Source: Hermatobates lingyangjiaoensis
Lineage: Eukaryota > Arthropoda > Insecta > Hemiptera > Hermatobatidae
Length of the DNA stretch: 64,000 bases
Assembly (NCBI GenBank): GCA_026182355.1
Contig: JAPFBL010000049.1
Coordinates: 2,622,501-2,686,500, forward strand
Direction of reading: 5' to 3'
Below the pieces are notes generated by a model. That model made no database searches. It worked only from the letters and a program-made list of their open reading frames with translations, and was not told the origin of the DNA. Positions 47,422-59,427 of this stretch are shown here, one piece after another. The translations under genes and the position numbers were made by a program. How positions within the stretch are numbered: position 1 is the first letter of the stretch; each line of letters starts with the position of its first letter.

Positions 47422-48785
47422 TCAAGCGGCAGTTTGAAGCTGAGTAGTTCGCCCACCTGGTAAAAGAGTGGCTGCTATTCCAGATGATGCAACAGCTAGT
47501 GCAATAAGTTGTTGTTGTACTTTAGCCAGCAATAATGAAGTAACAAATGTTTTCCCAGTTCCTCCAGAAGCATCAATGTAAAATAGTCCCTCTTTTTTGT
47601 ACCTTACTGAGTCAATTATTTCCGCATACACTTTTCTTTGACTTTCAAGTAGCAATGATTCATTTTCATATAAATATTTGGTTACAGAGGAAAGATTCTT
47701 CCTGCTAAAATATACTGTTTCTCTCATGTCCCTGTTGTAATACTTTCATTTTCTAATCTTATAGTTTTGGGCAGGCCATAAACAGTTAGCTGCTCCCCTC
47801 CTATTTCCATGATCCTATCATCAAAATCCATCAAAGACTTGTTATAGATTACATCAGAATATTGTGCCTCAGGGAACATCTGTTTTGTCTGATGCAAAAT
47901 ATCCTCTGATAAATCATTTATTATGATTGCAAAAAGAACTCTTAATCTCCTAGCAGACTGTGAGGTTGAGGCCTCAGATAAAGCTTCATGCCGCCGTAAA
48001 TCATCTGCTAGGATACCTAATTGGTAGCAAGCTTCTCTATAAGTTGAACATATTAATCCATCCATTATGCGTATATTTTCAAATGAGGTTGGTCCTTTTA
48101 CTTCATGCAACAATATTCTTAGATAGAATCGTTCTTGATCATTTGGATGTACAGAGTATACACGGCCAAGTGAACTATCGTACCCTATTTCTGGTCATCC
48201 ATTAACTGGAGCCCCTCTCTTTCTCCTTTTCCATTTATAATTTGACCAATTATAATAAGAGGGAACATGGTGATATAAAAGATTCTTTTCAAAAGGATCT
48301 TTTTGACACAATTTGAAAAATCCTGTAAATGTTGTGTCTTTATGAGGCTCATTTGCTCTTTCAGTAGCCTTTTCGGGATTGAAATAAATCATTTGTCTAT
48401 CTTTTAAATGTACTCCCAACTATTGAATGGCTGGAAATCTTTCATGTATCCTTTCTAGGAAATCCAAAAATTCTCTAGACAGCTCCAGTGCTGCTCACGT
48501 ATATGCCTTGTTGACATTGTGTAACCTCATCTCTATAATTTTCTTGAAGCCCATACATTGCAGTATCTGATTCTTTGTTCACATATTTGCAGACATATTT
48601 GATAGATTTCACTGAGTTACAAAATTCAACATTAAGATGGCAATTGAAGATTTTCAAGAGCAAATGTGAATAAGGAACTACCCATCTGCTATTTATTTAA
48701 AAGTTACCTATTTTGGCATGGAAACCTCCATCTTGAGGTTTTCTTCTTCTGTAGCTTGGATAACTATCATCCCCTTATTGTGTTT
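47422..48785 (-). pseudogene. Helitron Rep/helicase remnant
   Basis: Read on the minus strand from 48785 downward, broken frames give, in order, SYPSYRRRKPQDGG, RWVVPYSHLLL, FNCHLNVEFCNSVKSIKYVC with KYVNKESD (Helitron-like N-terminal domain), then VHLKDRQMIYF and the stretch leading to LRILLHEVKGPTSFENI. Last comes the helicase start with the P-loop DASGGTGKTF and VASSGIAATLLPGGRT. Stops interrupt it, the frame shifts near 47725 (four-base overlap), and it ends shortly after motif Ia. The rolling-circle His-hydrophobic-His motif and the later helicase motifs are not legible, so it is inactive. Confidence 0.85.
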
Positions 48786-51700
48786 CTCTGAATTTTCATT
48801 CAGAAAGTTCAAAATTACATAAATAAATTTTATGTTTATTATATGGCATAAATAAATTGCCATAAGGTTTATATTGGTCAACCTTGTAAATCTTTAAAGA
48901 CACGAGTACAACAACACCAATACAACGTAAGTAGACAGGAAAAAATAACGCCTTATTCTTGCGCTATTTTAAAATAATATTTATTACAGGTTTTGATAAC
49001 CCATAAATATTTTCTACCACTAAAACCAATCATAGATAAGAGACTAAAATAGAAATAGATTTGTATATCTAAATACAAATTCATGCTACCTTCATCATCA
49101 TCATCGCCTTCTTCTCCTTCTATTTTGAAATGAAAAACACCTAAGTTCTTCAGAATTCTACACATTTATTTCACAACAAAACTTTTGGATAGAAGGTATT
49201 TTCATACAATTGAACTCCCAGCTAATTCAAATATTTCATTTTAACTTCCTATGAATTATTAAATTATTGGTGGTACGAGATGCAATCCTAGGTGGTCTGT
49301 GATATTTATCATCACCTAATGATATTAACTATGATACACATTCATGATTAGCCAGCTATAATTATTTATATTAACCAATTAAATTAAAATAGTAATAATT
49401 AATAATAAACAGGGGATAAGTAATTTACTAGTACGTACTTAAAGTTACTAGAACTAACACCACCCCAATAAATCGTTCATGTAAATTTTATTTTTACAAG
49501 AGTTATAAATTCGTTTTATCATTAAAAACTAAAACTATCTAATTTATAAAAAAGATAAACAAAACATTTCTTTGTAATTAACAACTTTATCTTTTGGATA
49601 TTTTCTTTCTTCGTCTTATTTTTCCTAGTAGCAGGTAAGAGCTACCTTCCTTATCAAGTCATGACTTGTTGAAACTACGTAACTCGTGATTTCTTATTAT
49701 CATTTTCTTTTACGTTTATTTTTCCATCAGCAAGTTAATAGTGATGTTGTTATGAGGAATACTCTTCAAGTGGATAAGATTAAATTAGTTTTAGCATATG
49801 TGAAATATTTGCCATTACTTCAACCTTCATATCAACTTTAATGTTAAAAATCTAGATAAGTATGAATTCAGTACTCTAATATTTAATTAACCTGACTCAT
49901 TTAATCATACATTACAGTTCAATCATCCACATGACTTAAGATATTCAATTTATCAATCTTTTTAAATGAGTTAAATTTTAAATATGTAATTAATATACGG
50001 TTATTTGTAAATTATTGTTATTAGTAATTTTATTACTAAATACTGACTTCAGAACAGGAATATATCCAGATACAAACTTCATAAGACTCCAAAAATATCC
50101 TATAATTTGGATATTTTCTAAATTGAATTTGTATATCTATACATACTAATACTTGAATAATTGTTATACATTATTCTGTATTAATTTTTAGAGTCTTGAA
50201 AGTATATCTAATATTAAATAAAAATACGTTATTAAATGCTAAAAAATAATATAGAAATGTTGATCTTTCTTCAAATTTCATTATGATGTATGGCTATATC
50301 TCCAAATTGAAAGAATATAGATAGAAAAGTGAGTTTTCATGCAATTTACTGACTATTCTTGTAACAATTTCGTTTGCAAAGAAACTGCTAGATATTATCA
50401 CTACACTGTTGAGATTATATACTTCTAATAAATTCTTTCTACACATATATAACTATTGATTTTATTAGGCATAAATATACTTTTCAAATTACTTATTTAG
50501 TCACTGTTTTATAAAACTTTTTTATTGTAAGAATATATGTTCATGTATATAGTTTTCAGGAACCTGAATAAATGTATAATAGTGTATAGTACAAGTTATT
50601 CAGATAACCAGAACAACTTTCAATTACTATGTCATTGTCTTTTAAACAGTTTCAGAGAAATAAGTGTACTTACACGATTAGATTCAATTTTACTGAGCAA
50701 TATTCGTGATTATGAGATTATTCGTGATTGTAAAATTAGTCACAACTTGGAAGGCGAAATTTTATAGGTATGAACATTCGAAGAAATAATAATTAAGTTT
50801 ACAAAAGAAATTCATTGTAATTGATATTACAAACATCCGACATATTTAGGGAATGTGCTGTAGGGCTGTGATGACGTGTTATTAGGTGATAACTCTAACT
50901 TTAGGTCCTTTAAAATAATAATAAGCCATACTTTTTGTTAATAAAATGTAATATAAGATAATAGTTTTTTAAATGAACAATGACAAAATTAACTATCGGT
51001 GCCAATGTAAAGTGCAATGTCTTGTAAAGGTTATGATGTTAAGAACATAAATTTACTTACAACCTAAAAATTCTTCTTGTTAAAAGAATGGGACAAAAAT
51101 TTTTTGATTATTGTAATGAATGAAACAACTTCGGTTTAACCAAATGTTTATAGAATTTTGAAATTGCAACAATATGTAAACAAATGATTCAATTTATTAG
51201 TACGGTACATTTTTGAATGAAAATAGATTCTGGATTTGAAAAAAGATTAACCAACAATCACCAATATTTTGTTGAAAAAGTTGCTTCAGAAAATTCTTGT
51301 ATCCTTATCTTAGATTCTTGAACTAAATTAAAAGATCCTAGGTTTCATATTGAAAAGTTTACAATCCTAAAAACAATAAGAATTATCATAAAATTTAGTT
51401 TCAATTAGTAAAAAAAAAATTTCCAGTTGATGATTGTTGTAAGCATTAAACGTGGAGTGTTCGTTCTAGTTTACATACATACTGTATTAACAGTATGTAT
51501 GTATGTTACTATATACAGGCTTATAGATCTTAAATTGTATGTAAAATCTAATTACATGATCACGATACATATCGCAAGTGAGTATATTATCATTATCAAA
51601 ATGTTTTGCCTTTACATATTTCAATTCTCACTTATATGATTTTAATTTTACTTTATATTTCTTATAGGAATGATCGAAGTATCTGATTTTCTCATTATAT

Positions 51701-52200
51701 AATTAAATTACGCCTTTAATAATTCATGTTTTATTTTTACAATTTCTTCAATACTTCTACTCCAATCCTCTGAATGACTAAGCCATTTTAGGAACTTTAA
51801 TAAATAAAATCATAGAAGAAATAAACGCCAAAAAAAAGTCACTTCTTTTTACAGTATCAGGAAAAGACATGATTTTTTTGTTGGTATGTTTCTCCATTGA
51901 TTTTATTTATTGCCCTTCTGGAGCATTTAAATTTGGATATTTGGTATATATTAGCCAGTCGGAATATTTGTAGGCTGTTATTACCAAACTTAGGCAACAA
52001 AAAAAATTATATCATCTAGTATACTATCGATTTCAATCATTGATTGAACATTTATTCCCTAGAACCCTTTGGAAATTTTACAACATTCATTGTCTCTTGA
52101 ATGTGGGATACACATGGTTGAGAGGGTTCGTTTCGCCTCACCAAATTTAACAGATTCTTGACTACTTCCATTTCATAGGAAATTGTTTTTAAATTAATTT
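48786..52200. other. AT-rich intergenic DNA
   Basis: No supported gene. A short minus-strand frame (48953-49165) begins with an acidic EGEEGDDDDEGS stretch, but it has no family match or splice partner. A small palindrome (CATACTGTATTAACAGTATG) lies near 51477. Confidence 0.4.
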
Positions 52201-52429
52201 AGTCATATATACATATACACCTTAAATTTAATCGGAACCGTAGAGATATAAAAAGAGGCATGTAGGGATTCAGGACAATTTGCATTATGTACTCCGGAAA
52301 ATGTTTAGTTAATTAGGTATCTTATAACTAGGTTATAAATCTATCCAAAATATTTACAGCAGATTATGTTATAAAAGCGACTTCTGTCTCCCCTCCCTAG
52401 CTCTCCTAGAGGGTACCTTAAGAGAGTCA

Positions 52430-53010
52430 GAACGGCTATGCTATGTCGCTATGCTCCACGAAAAATGATTTTACATAATGTAGTCTATGATATATATATA
52501 GTTCAATTTAATCAAAGTGGACTTTATATGAAGTTTGACGGAAGATTTCACCTCCTCCCTACCCATCTGGCTTCTTGGGAGGTCTGTCATATACAGGACC
52601 ACTTTCATTGTCTTTCCTAAGAACATTTTCTTTACATTCAATGTCATATACGACTTCAGTCGTACATGAAGTATTAAAGACTGTCCTAACCCCTCCCCCA
52701 GCTGTCTCATAGAGTTGTTTAGAGATTCAGGATCACTTCCCTTGTCTTTCTTGGAAAATTTTACACATTCCGGTTTCTCATACATATAATTCAAAGCCAA
52801 TATACATGTTTTAAATAGACAAATCTCTATATCAAGGAGGCATTTAGAGATTTAGTCAACTACCTTTATATGCCTTGAATAATACTATGCAATTTTAGTG
52901 TCTCTTATATATATGGTTTACGTTTAACCAAAATTGTATATACATGAGTTTTTTAAAGAGATTCTGTCCCTCCTTCACATATCTCTCATACCACCATTTG
53001 GAGATTTAGA
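52430..53010. repeat. Decayed tandem array, unit about 130-150 bp
   Basis: A TATATA-GTTCAA-type phrase followed by a CTCCCT-rich phrase and a GGAGATTYAG-like phrase recurs with landmarks near 52490, 52640, 52778 and 52905. Units are strongly diverged; a further one may lie near 52205. Confidence 0.45.
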
Positions 53011-54168
53011 AACAATTCCAGAATTAGAGGTTTCCAAGTATATTTCATAAAAAAAATTACAAGAAATAAAAACGAAGTTACTGAAATATTAATCTTTCAA
53101 AAGTACATTATTTTGGTCGGAAATCCTACACAAGAAATTATACAAAAACACATCTTCATGTTCTCTTTGAAGAGTCACTAGCACACGACGCCCCCTAAGA
53201 GGATGGAAATATTGAAAGTGAATAGTTTTCTGACTGCGTTATGTCTGTTAACATTCATATAATTTTTAATATAAAGTTAAAGAAAACGCTAAAACTACTC
53301 ATTTTCAGATAGCAATATATCTGTAAACCAGAACTGTGGTAACAAAATTTCATTCTACCATGGAATAGAGTACTGTAATTTGATTTGTGAATATTAGATG
53401 TCAAATAAATTCTAATATTTATGAATATTAGATGAATAATATCGTTATTTCACTAACAATAACGATATTATGTATACTAGTAGTTAAAATCAGTTTAACA
53501 AAAATAATTCTTACTACATTCCATTAGAAATATAAAATAGTATATGTACTACTGTAAAATAGTATATGTACACTGCAAAAGAATGGAATAGAAATTATAC
53601 AATTCTCTTATTTGCATACAATAATTTCATGATGTACATTAATTAAATGATTTTACTAAAGATGTCATGTTAGCAGTTTTCTATTAGATAGTTCTATAGC
53701 TAATATTTCAATTCAAATTTCTGTGAAATTATTTGTAGTTAATTTATTTTCCTTGTTCACTGTTTTAATTTTTTCAATACAAATTAATTCTTTAAAAAAG
53801 TTCTTATTTTACAATTGACAGTCAGAAGTTAGTACAAAATACTAACGATAGTACTAATTTTTAGACTTGTTTTTTTGATATGAAGACCTGCTGGTAAAAT
53901 TAATTAATTATAAATCCTTCATTGGTCTTTTGGGTATTCAATATTTCTAAGGAACTCTGGTAAATGGCAAACTATCTACATGTTTGATACAAAATTACTC
54001 ACTACCCTTTTGATTTTTATAATAACTCTCACTGGTTTGTAGAATTGCTACTTTCAAGCCAATTGTAGAGAAATAATAATTAACCCTTATAGATATTAAA
54101 TAAACTAGAATACTAGTTAATTCTAATTTTCATTTTCTTTTTTTTTTTTTAAAAAAAACAAACAGTAT
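53011..54168. other. AT-rich intergenic DNA downstream of Sirt4
   Basis: No supported feature is seen. Confidence 0.45.
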
Positions 54169-54174
54169 TTTATT
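54169..54174 (-). terminator. Candidate Sirt4 polyadenylation signal
   Basis: An AATAAA on the minus strand nine bases after the stop codon. It would give a very short 3' untranslated region, and the hexamer is common by chance here. Confidence 0.25.
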
Positions 54175-54182
54175 AACTTGCT

Positions 54183-54500
54183 TTAATGAAAATCCATTTT
54201 ACAAAATAATTCACCAATGCGAACACTAAGTTTTTCGTTAGCTAGTTTATCTCCTCGAGTAGAGCCAATATTTACAATTAAAATAGGCTTTTCCATGTCA
54301 AAAGCATATAGTAAAACCCTGTAGCCAGAATATACTGTCAATGATGAACCCAATACTATTAAGGATGAGCTCTGACTTACTGCACTTTTAACCTTGTCCC
54401 ATCTAATTTTAGGCACGTTATCACCAAAAAAGACAATGTCCGGTTTTAAAATCCCACCGCATTTTGGGCATCCAGGAAGTTTGAATCGTCCTAAATAATC
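54183..54500 (-). CDS. Sirt4: Sirt4 exon 2
   Basis: The exon opens DYLGRFKLPGCPKCGG, giving the second zinc Cys pair, then the KPDIVFFGD and GSSL motifs, and ends at TAA 54185-54183. Confidence 0.92.
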   Translation of the reverse strand, partial: DYLGRFKLPGCPKCGGILKPDIVFFGDNVPKIRWDKVKSAVSQSSSLIVLGSSLTVYSGYRVLLYAFDMEKPILIVNIGSTRGDKLANEKLSVRIGELFCKMDFH

Positions 54501-55587
54501 CTAAAAGTAGTATTTCAGATTTAGAGAAATAAATGAATACAAATAATGTATTTACATAAGTACAACTGTTAGGACTAAATTCATTCCACATCAACACATT
54601 ACAATTAAAAAGAGAGAACATTTTTACAGTAATAATATAGTATTACTGGTTAAGTTTTTTTAAAATTGTTATAAAACTGGTTCATGTTTAAGTATTTTTT
54701 ATATTATTTTTTTAAAAAAATTTAGAATATATATAACTTCAATAAATAGCATTTGAGTTAAAACTATATTCTACCACAACTACTGGAAAAATCTATTATA
54801 ATCATGGTTGCTTAGGTGAAAAAAGGGCTAGAAAGAGAAATGATTAAATTTATATTGTTCAATTCAAAGGTAATTTTTGATCTTAAGTTTAGGTTTTTGT
54901 TTTTGTACATTCTTATCAAAATAATAAGCTACAAATAAATTTATTGTTAAGACTTTTACAAAAAAATACCCAATTTCTTAATGTAAATAATTTTGTAAAT
55001 ACTTAGGATAATACCTCGGGCAATTCGACATCACCATCTGGATTTATTCCAGTATCAATTGAAGTAAATTTATTACTTTCCATTAATACATTTTGAAAGA
55101 GCTCTCGTTCAATGCTGTAATCACAACTTAAACAGACAACTTTGTAACCTGTACCATGCAACTCGATAACATTCCTACTTGAAGCTTTCGTATGCAAACC
55201 GTCTACATTTTGTGTCACTACGTAAGAAACTAAACCACAATGTTCTAATTTTGCTAAATTTTCATGAATAATATTGGGCTGTCTAGATGAAAACCTGGGC
55301 CATCCCAGAAAATTTCTTGCCCAATATCTTAATCTAACATCTGGAAACTTCAAAAAATCACTGAAAATAACTGGTCTAGTTTTACTTCTCGCAAACAATC
55401 CTACAACCTCTGATCTATAATCTGGAAGTCCACTTTCGGTAGAAATCCCGGCTCCAGTCAAAACAACATTTTTTTTATACTTTTCCAAAAATAATTTAAA
55501 CTTTGAAATATCATAATTTGTGACAGGTTTGTGAGAAGGGACAAACTCAAAAGTACTTTTCAGATACACTCTGAGTGTCAATAACAT
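54183..55587 (-). CDS. Sirt4: SIRT4 mitochondrial NAD-dependent sirtuin, two exons
   Basis: SIRT4 is a class II sirtuin of the mitochondrial matrix, known as an ADP-ribosyltransferase, lipoamidase and deacylase. Exons 55587-55015 and 54500-54183 join in phase 0 across a GTATTA...TTTTAG intron to give 296 residues, close to the usual 310 or so. Visible motifs: NAD-binding GAGISTESGLPDYRS (45-59), RYWARNFLGWPRFSSRQPN, TQNVDGLHTKA (125-135), catalytic His in ELHG (His144), two zinc Cys pairs (CLSC 152-155 and CPKC 202-205), KPDIVFFGDN, GSSLTVYSGYR and NIGSTRGDKLA. The RYWARNF and VYSGYR signatures separate SIRT4 from other sirtuins. The start is the first in-frame ATG after an upstream stop; the Arg/Lys-containing first 22 residues fit a mitochondrial presequence. 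Confidence 0.93.
55015..55587 (-). CDS. Sirt4: Sirt4 exon 1
   Basis: The exon carries the presequence, the NAD-binding GAGIS motif, the catalytic His and the first zinc Cys pair. It ends after DGDVELPE at a GTATTA donor. Confidence 0.92.
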
Positions 55588-56391
55588 TAAAATTAATATT
55601 TGCACAACAGCAACTAACCTACCCTATCCAATATTAATAATCTTTTTTTCTTTAGTAGGTTGCAACTATGGTTATATGGGCTTCAGTGTTACTAAGTAGA
55701 TCTAGTTCTATCAACTTACTAGGCAGACCAATATTGCATAATACATGCAAATGTTTATTTGCATGTATCCGTTATTTATTGGTATTATATAAATCTTAAT
55801 TTTGTCAATTTATCTCAATAAAGTACCTAGGAATGTTAGTGTCGAAAGTATTTTTGAAAATATTTTAAAAGGGATTTCTATATGTATTGCGGAATCGACA
55901 AAACACTGCTTCTTCGTTTTGACAAATTGGCCCATTATGAAGGGGATTTACGAGTCAATACATGATTCATACATTTTATTTATAAACTTCTTGTTAAATA
56001 GTTACATTAATTTTACTTAAATGAAATCTTTATAAATTTCGATGAACAAAAATCATCTACATATGAAAAGGAAGGTCTAAATTATTATACAATGTCGTTT
56101 TTTATTTTTGACAACTATAAAGTTGATCCGTTTCAGGAGGTCAAGATTTATTAATTTGTTTTTTTCACCTTGTTAAACTTATTGAGCATAACAAAGCAAT
56201 ATTGAGCAACATTACTTACTTTAGTTTTAAATCTTGCAATAATTATTCTTTTCGAGATTGGCTTTCTATCAGTAAGGACTAATTTAGCCTTAATGAGTCA
56301 TTAGTATTACCGCTACCGCTTGCCTAGGGACATTTTTCTGATCACAGTATATAAATAGGTTTCGCTTTTGTGTCTATTCATTATTAAAAGG
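55588..56391. other. Region upstream of Sirt4
   Basis: The Sirt4 promoter must lie in the first part. No convincing core-promoter motif stands out. A plus-strand open frame at 55802-56020 shows no recognisable protein family. Confidence 0.4.
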
Positions 56392-56497
56392 ATGGGTTTT
56401 TGTCAGTTATCAGTTGGGTTTTTGACTCTGACGAAGACCGCTTGTTACGGTTGAAAGATCTTAGTTTTGTTTTCCCATTTCTTATTGTGGTTTGATC
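56392..56497 (+). mobile_element. Solo family A element with target duplication
   Basis: A single 106-bp plus-strand copy. ATTCATTATTAAAAGG (56376-56391) and ATTCATTATTAAAGG (56498-56512) flank it as direct repeats differing by one A. A duplication of 13-15 bp is typical of retrotransposition and unlike the short duplications of most DNA transposons. The element ends at GGTTTGATC, so it lacks the TTTCACGTG end of other copies. Confidence 0.75.
56415..56477 (+). ncRNA. Candidate type I hammerhead ribozyme (solo copy)
   Basis: TGGG (56415-56418) and GACT (56424-56427) pair with CCCA (56474-56477) and AGTT (56463-56466; one G-T pair). Boxes are CTGACGA (56428-56434) and GAAA (56453-56456). Stem II is GACCG/CGGTT with loop CTTGTTA, and stem III is AGATCT (56456-56461). 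Cleavage is expected after T56462. Confidence 0.65.
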
Positions 56498-56512
56498 ATT
56501 CATTATTAAAGG

Positions 56513-57177
56513 TGTTCAATATTGTTTTACTAAATTTCACTGTATTTATTTTATAATTTTTAACCTCATTCTCTATTGCATCCCACTTTCCATTGGAACA
56601 CATCGTCCTTTCATTTGAGAACCATTCTAGCCCTTATTTTGACACCAGAATGTCCTTGGTGGTAGAAATTTCAGATTTGAGTAATCTACTTGACAATAAT
56701 AGAAATAATCAAGAAGAAGCAAGCTATTATCCCGTCTCCTACATTTTGGTATAAACAATAACCATTTATATTCACAAATTTTATTTATTTAATAATATAT
56801 AATAACATTTCATTCGTTTTACACATATTGTCGGTTATTGTAAATAACATTAGCATAAAAATAAACAATGAAAAAAATTTAATACAAATGCAAAAATTGT
56901 GCTATATTTTTGCAAATGGATTGATCCATAAACTGAGGTCTTTTTTTTTGTAGAAAACTAAGACAAATTTCCTTGAGTTTGGCTATCAATTTCTTTTTAA
57001 ATATTGCTATCTACTCACAACTGGCTCAGATAATATATGGATGCAAAGATGATCTGAAGTTGCAGAAAGTAAATCTGTCCATGCAATTTTAGATAAAATC
57101 CTTGTGGTTTTAACTTTTTAGTTGACATTTAAAGTATAGAGTGAGGCCCGGGAAGAAATTGTTCTTCGTGTCTAAAG
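56513..57177. other. AT-rich intergenic DNA
   Basis: No supported feature is seen. Confidence 0.45.
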
Positions 57178-57357
57178 CAGGGGTGCTCACACTTTTTCAG
57201 TATGTGAGCTACTTATAAAATGACCAAGTCAAAATGATCTACCGACCCATAAAAGCGTATATTATTTTAAAATTTATTGAATTTTCTTACCTTGCATTAC
57301 CACATGAGCCAATATTGCAAAAAAATAAGCTCTCAACATGTTTTTGTGATTACTATA

Positions 57358-57496
57358 TAATAATAATAATAATAACAATAATAATAATAATAATAATTTT
57401 TTTGGTTAAGGAGGTGAAATGCATTTACGCACATTGTGCTGGGCTCCCAATAATAATAATAATAACAATACATTGACAATTTATAATAATAATAAT
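57358..57496. repeat. (TAA)n microsatellites inside the hAT MITE
   Basis: Several runs of TAA with scattered CAA units, split by a short unique stretch (57396-57450). Confidence 0.85.
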
Positions 57497-57598
57497 TAAA
57501 AATAAATAAATAAAAACAATAAAATAAAATAATAATACAGCTGTTTTTTGTAGCTTTGCATTGTGCTCAAATACAGAAGCTTTGTAGGAGGATCAAAA

Positions 57599-57624
57599 CA
57601 CACACACACACACACCTCAGAGAG

Positions 57625-57713
<89 letters not shown>
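57599..57713. repeat. Compound (CA)n-(GATA)n-(GA)n microsatellite
   Basis: A CA run (57599-57613), a GATA run (about 57624-57658) and a GA run (about 57658-57713) stand in series inside the hAT MITE. Confidence 0.9.
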
Positions 57714-57716
<3 letters not shown>

Positions 57717-57813
57717 GCTGACTGTCGCACTGGAACTTTTTTTTTTTCAAAGTTGTATGCGATCTACCACTATTGGCCTCGCGATCGACGTATTGAGCAC
57801 CCCTGGTCTAAAG

Positions 57814-58234
57814 TTTAGAATACAGTACTAGAATAGGGAAAAAACTATCTTTTAAAGAACTTTGCTTAATTTGATGTGAGATAGTAAAATTTATATAACA
57901 AATGTTTAATTTATTTGATTAATCCTACCTACTATCAATTTGATTAATATATATCAAATATTTATTTTATATATATTTCATATCATTACCAAATTAATTA
58001 GTAAGATTTTTAGTAAACGAAGCTCACATATCAATACTTTAAGTGATAGGCAGGTGAATTATCAAAATGAAACAAGTCAATCAATGACTACAACTAAAGC
58101 TTCTTTTTTCGAGGGTGGAGTTGAGAAGTTAGAAAGATAACCTCTGATGCTAATTTTTCTATAGAATATTGCATCTCCTTAATAATTCTATATTGATAAT
58201 CCTAAATTTTTTCTAACCCAAGTGTATTTAGAGT
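57814..58234. other. AT-rich DNA with a possible small exon
   Basis: The frame at about 58014-58140 (plus strand), after an ATTTTTAG acceptor-like site, reads SDRQVNYQNETSQSM and ends FEGGVEKLER before TAA. It looks somewhat protein-like but has no recognised family or partner exon. Confidence 0.2.
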
Positions 58235-58395
58235 AGGGATCTTTAACGAGTACCTAACATAATACAGGTTTGGGACCGACGGCTTAACGTCCTCTCCCAG
58301 GGACGACGTACTCAGGTTTGTTCACCTTCCGCGTGAAGAAATCGAGGGCCAGATTGAGAATAACACTTGGATCTACCAGTCCAGAAGTGATACAA
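58235..58395. repeat. GC-richer repeat fragment, possible SINE
   Basis: Contains GACCGACGGCTTAACGTC and a GGACGACGTACTCAGG patch. The GACGGCTTAACGT phrase recalls a segment I associate with widespread invertebrate repeats. Ends and duplications are not clear. Confidence 0.35.
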
Positions 58396-58630
58396 AAACC
58401 TTAATTAGTATAAAAGAAAATAAACAAAAATGTCGATTCAGAAATAAAGATCGTATCTTAGATGACAAAGTCTTTTAATTTTAAAATATATATCAAAATA
58501 ATGAAGTTTATTTATAAAAATACTAGCAAACGTACCCGTCTTTGACGGAATCAAAAATTCTATTATACTTGGTATTCCAAAATGTCATTAGAAATTATGG
58601 AATAGTAGAAAATACCATTATTAGTACAGG

Positions 58631-59215
58631 TTAAGCAAATGCCTCTGTATACACTACATTAGCTGTCTGTCCTTCAGGTCCATGGAAAAACAAACAGTTG
58701 GAACCTCTGACTCTTGAGCAAGTAAACTACAGTTGACCATGTGAGAAAAACTTGGTCTTGCTAACTTGAATTCCTGCGTTAGATAACGTTTCTCCTTGCG
58801 ACTTAGTTAACATTATTTCGAAATAGACTCTGACGAGCCTTCTCAATCGTTTCAACGGAAACAGATAGTGGCTCGGAATCAATGGTATGCGTGGTATACA
58901 CACAGAGTCCCTATTCCACACCCAGTCATGATGTCCACCTCTACCTATGTGTGTCCCGTTGCACAGTTTTGGGGCACTCACGTTTCGTAAAATGAAATTT
59001 GTTACTGCTACTAAATTGCAGCATGATTGATACTCCTACTTTAGGTTTTTATTCTTGAGCGGGCAGTCCAGGAGAAAGAAATTCTGAGTCAAGAAATTCA
59101 GTTGGATAATGAACTGCTTCCTCATCACTAATCACTCTCTTTACTGACTTGTAAGTTCTTTCCTCGGCTTGATATAACGTAAGAACTTGTTTGTTGATTT
59201 TTCCTGCCTGTTCAT
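58631..59215 (-). pseudogene. Helitron helicase C-terminal fragment
   Basis: Minus-strand frames give QVLTLYQAEERTYKSVKRVI, FLDSEFLSPGLP, KPKVGVSIML, then APKLCNGTHIGRGG, IPRIPLIPSHYLFPLKRL, LTKSQGETLSNAG and FFSHGQL, then TCSRV and GQTANVVYTEAFA before TAA at 58633-58631. These are the last motifs of the Pif1-like Helitron helicase (the KSQGQTL and SHGQLYVACSR region). In-frame stops and at least two frameshifts make it a pseudogene. Confidence 0.85.
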
Positions 59216-59427
59216 ATTAAGGGTTGAGAATTGCTCGTTCACAAAACTATTTATTCTGAATAGATAGTACAGCCTCAACTCTGGGAAACACCTTTTTAAT
59301 TATGTGAAATACGCAATGTATTCATATGCTCAAATGAAATTAAAATCAACAACAATACCTCCTTGCCACACCTGGCAAGTTTTGGATTTTCAAAATAAAC
59401 TTGTCTGTGAAGTTAGCAAAATACAGC

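Larger units (their letters stand above)
57178..57805. mobile_element. hAT-type MITE with perfect 8-bp target duplication
   Basis: The ends are CAGGGGTGCTCA and TGAGCACCCCTG, perfect 12-bp inverted repeats. They are flanked on both sides by GTCTAAAG (57170-57177 and 57806-57813). Inverted ends starting CAGGGG with 8-bp duplications are the hallmark of hAT elements. The interior has no transposase and has been expanded by microsatellites. The intact duplication suggests a fairly recent insertion. Confidence 0.9.

Noticed and set aside
48953..49165. Minus-strand frame with acidic EGEEGDDDDEGS stretch as an exon
   Set aside because: No partner exon, family or convincing splice sites.
55588..55605. 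Upstream GTG start for Sirt4
   Set aside because: Animal nuclear genes start at ATG; the first in-frame ATG is at 55587.
57496..57750. Minus-strand frame rich in Ser-Leu repeats
   Set aside because: It is only the translation of the (GA)n/(GATA)n microsatellite inside the hAT MITE.
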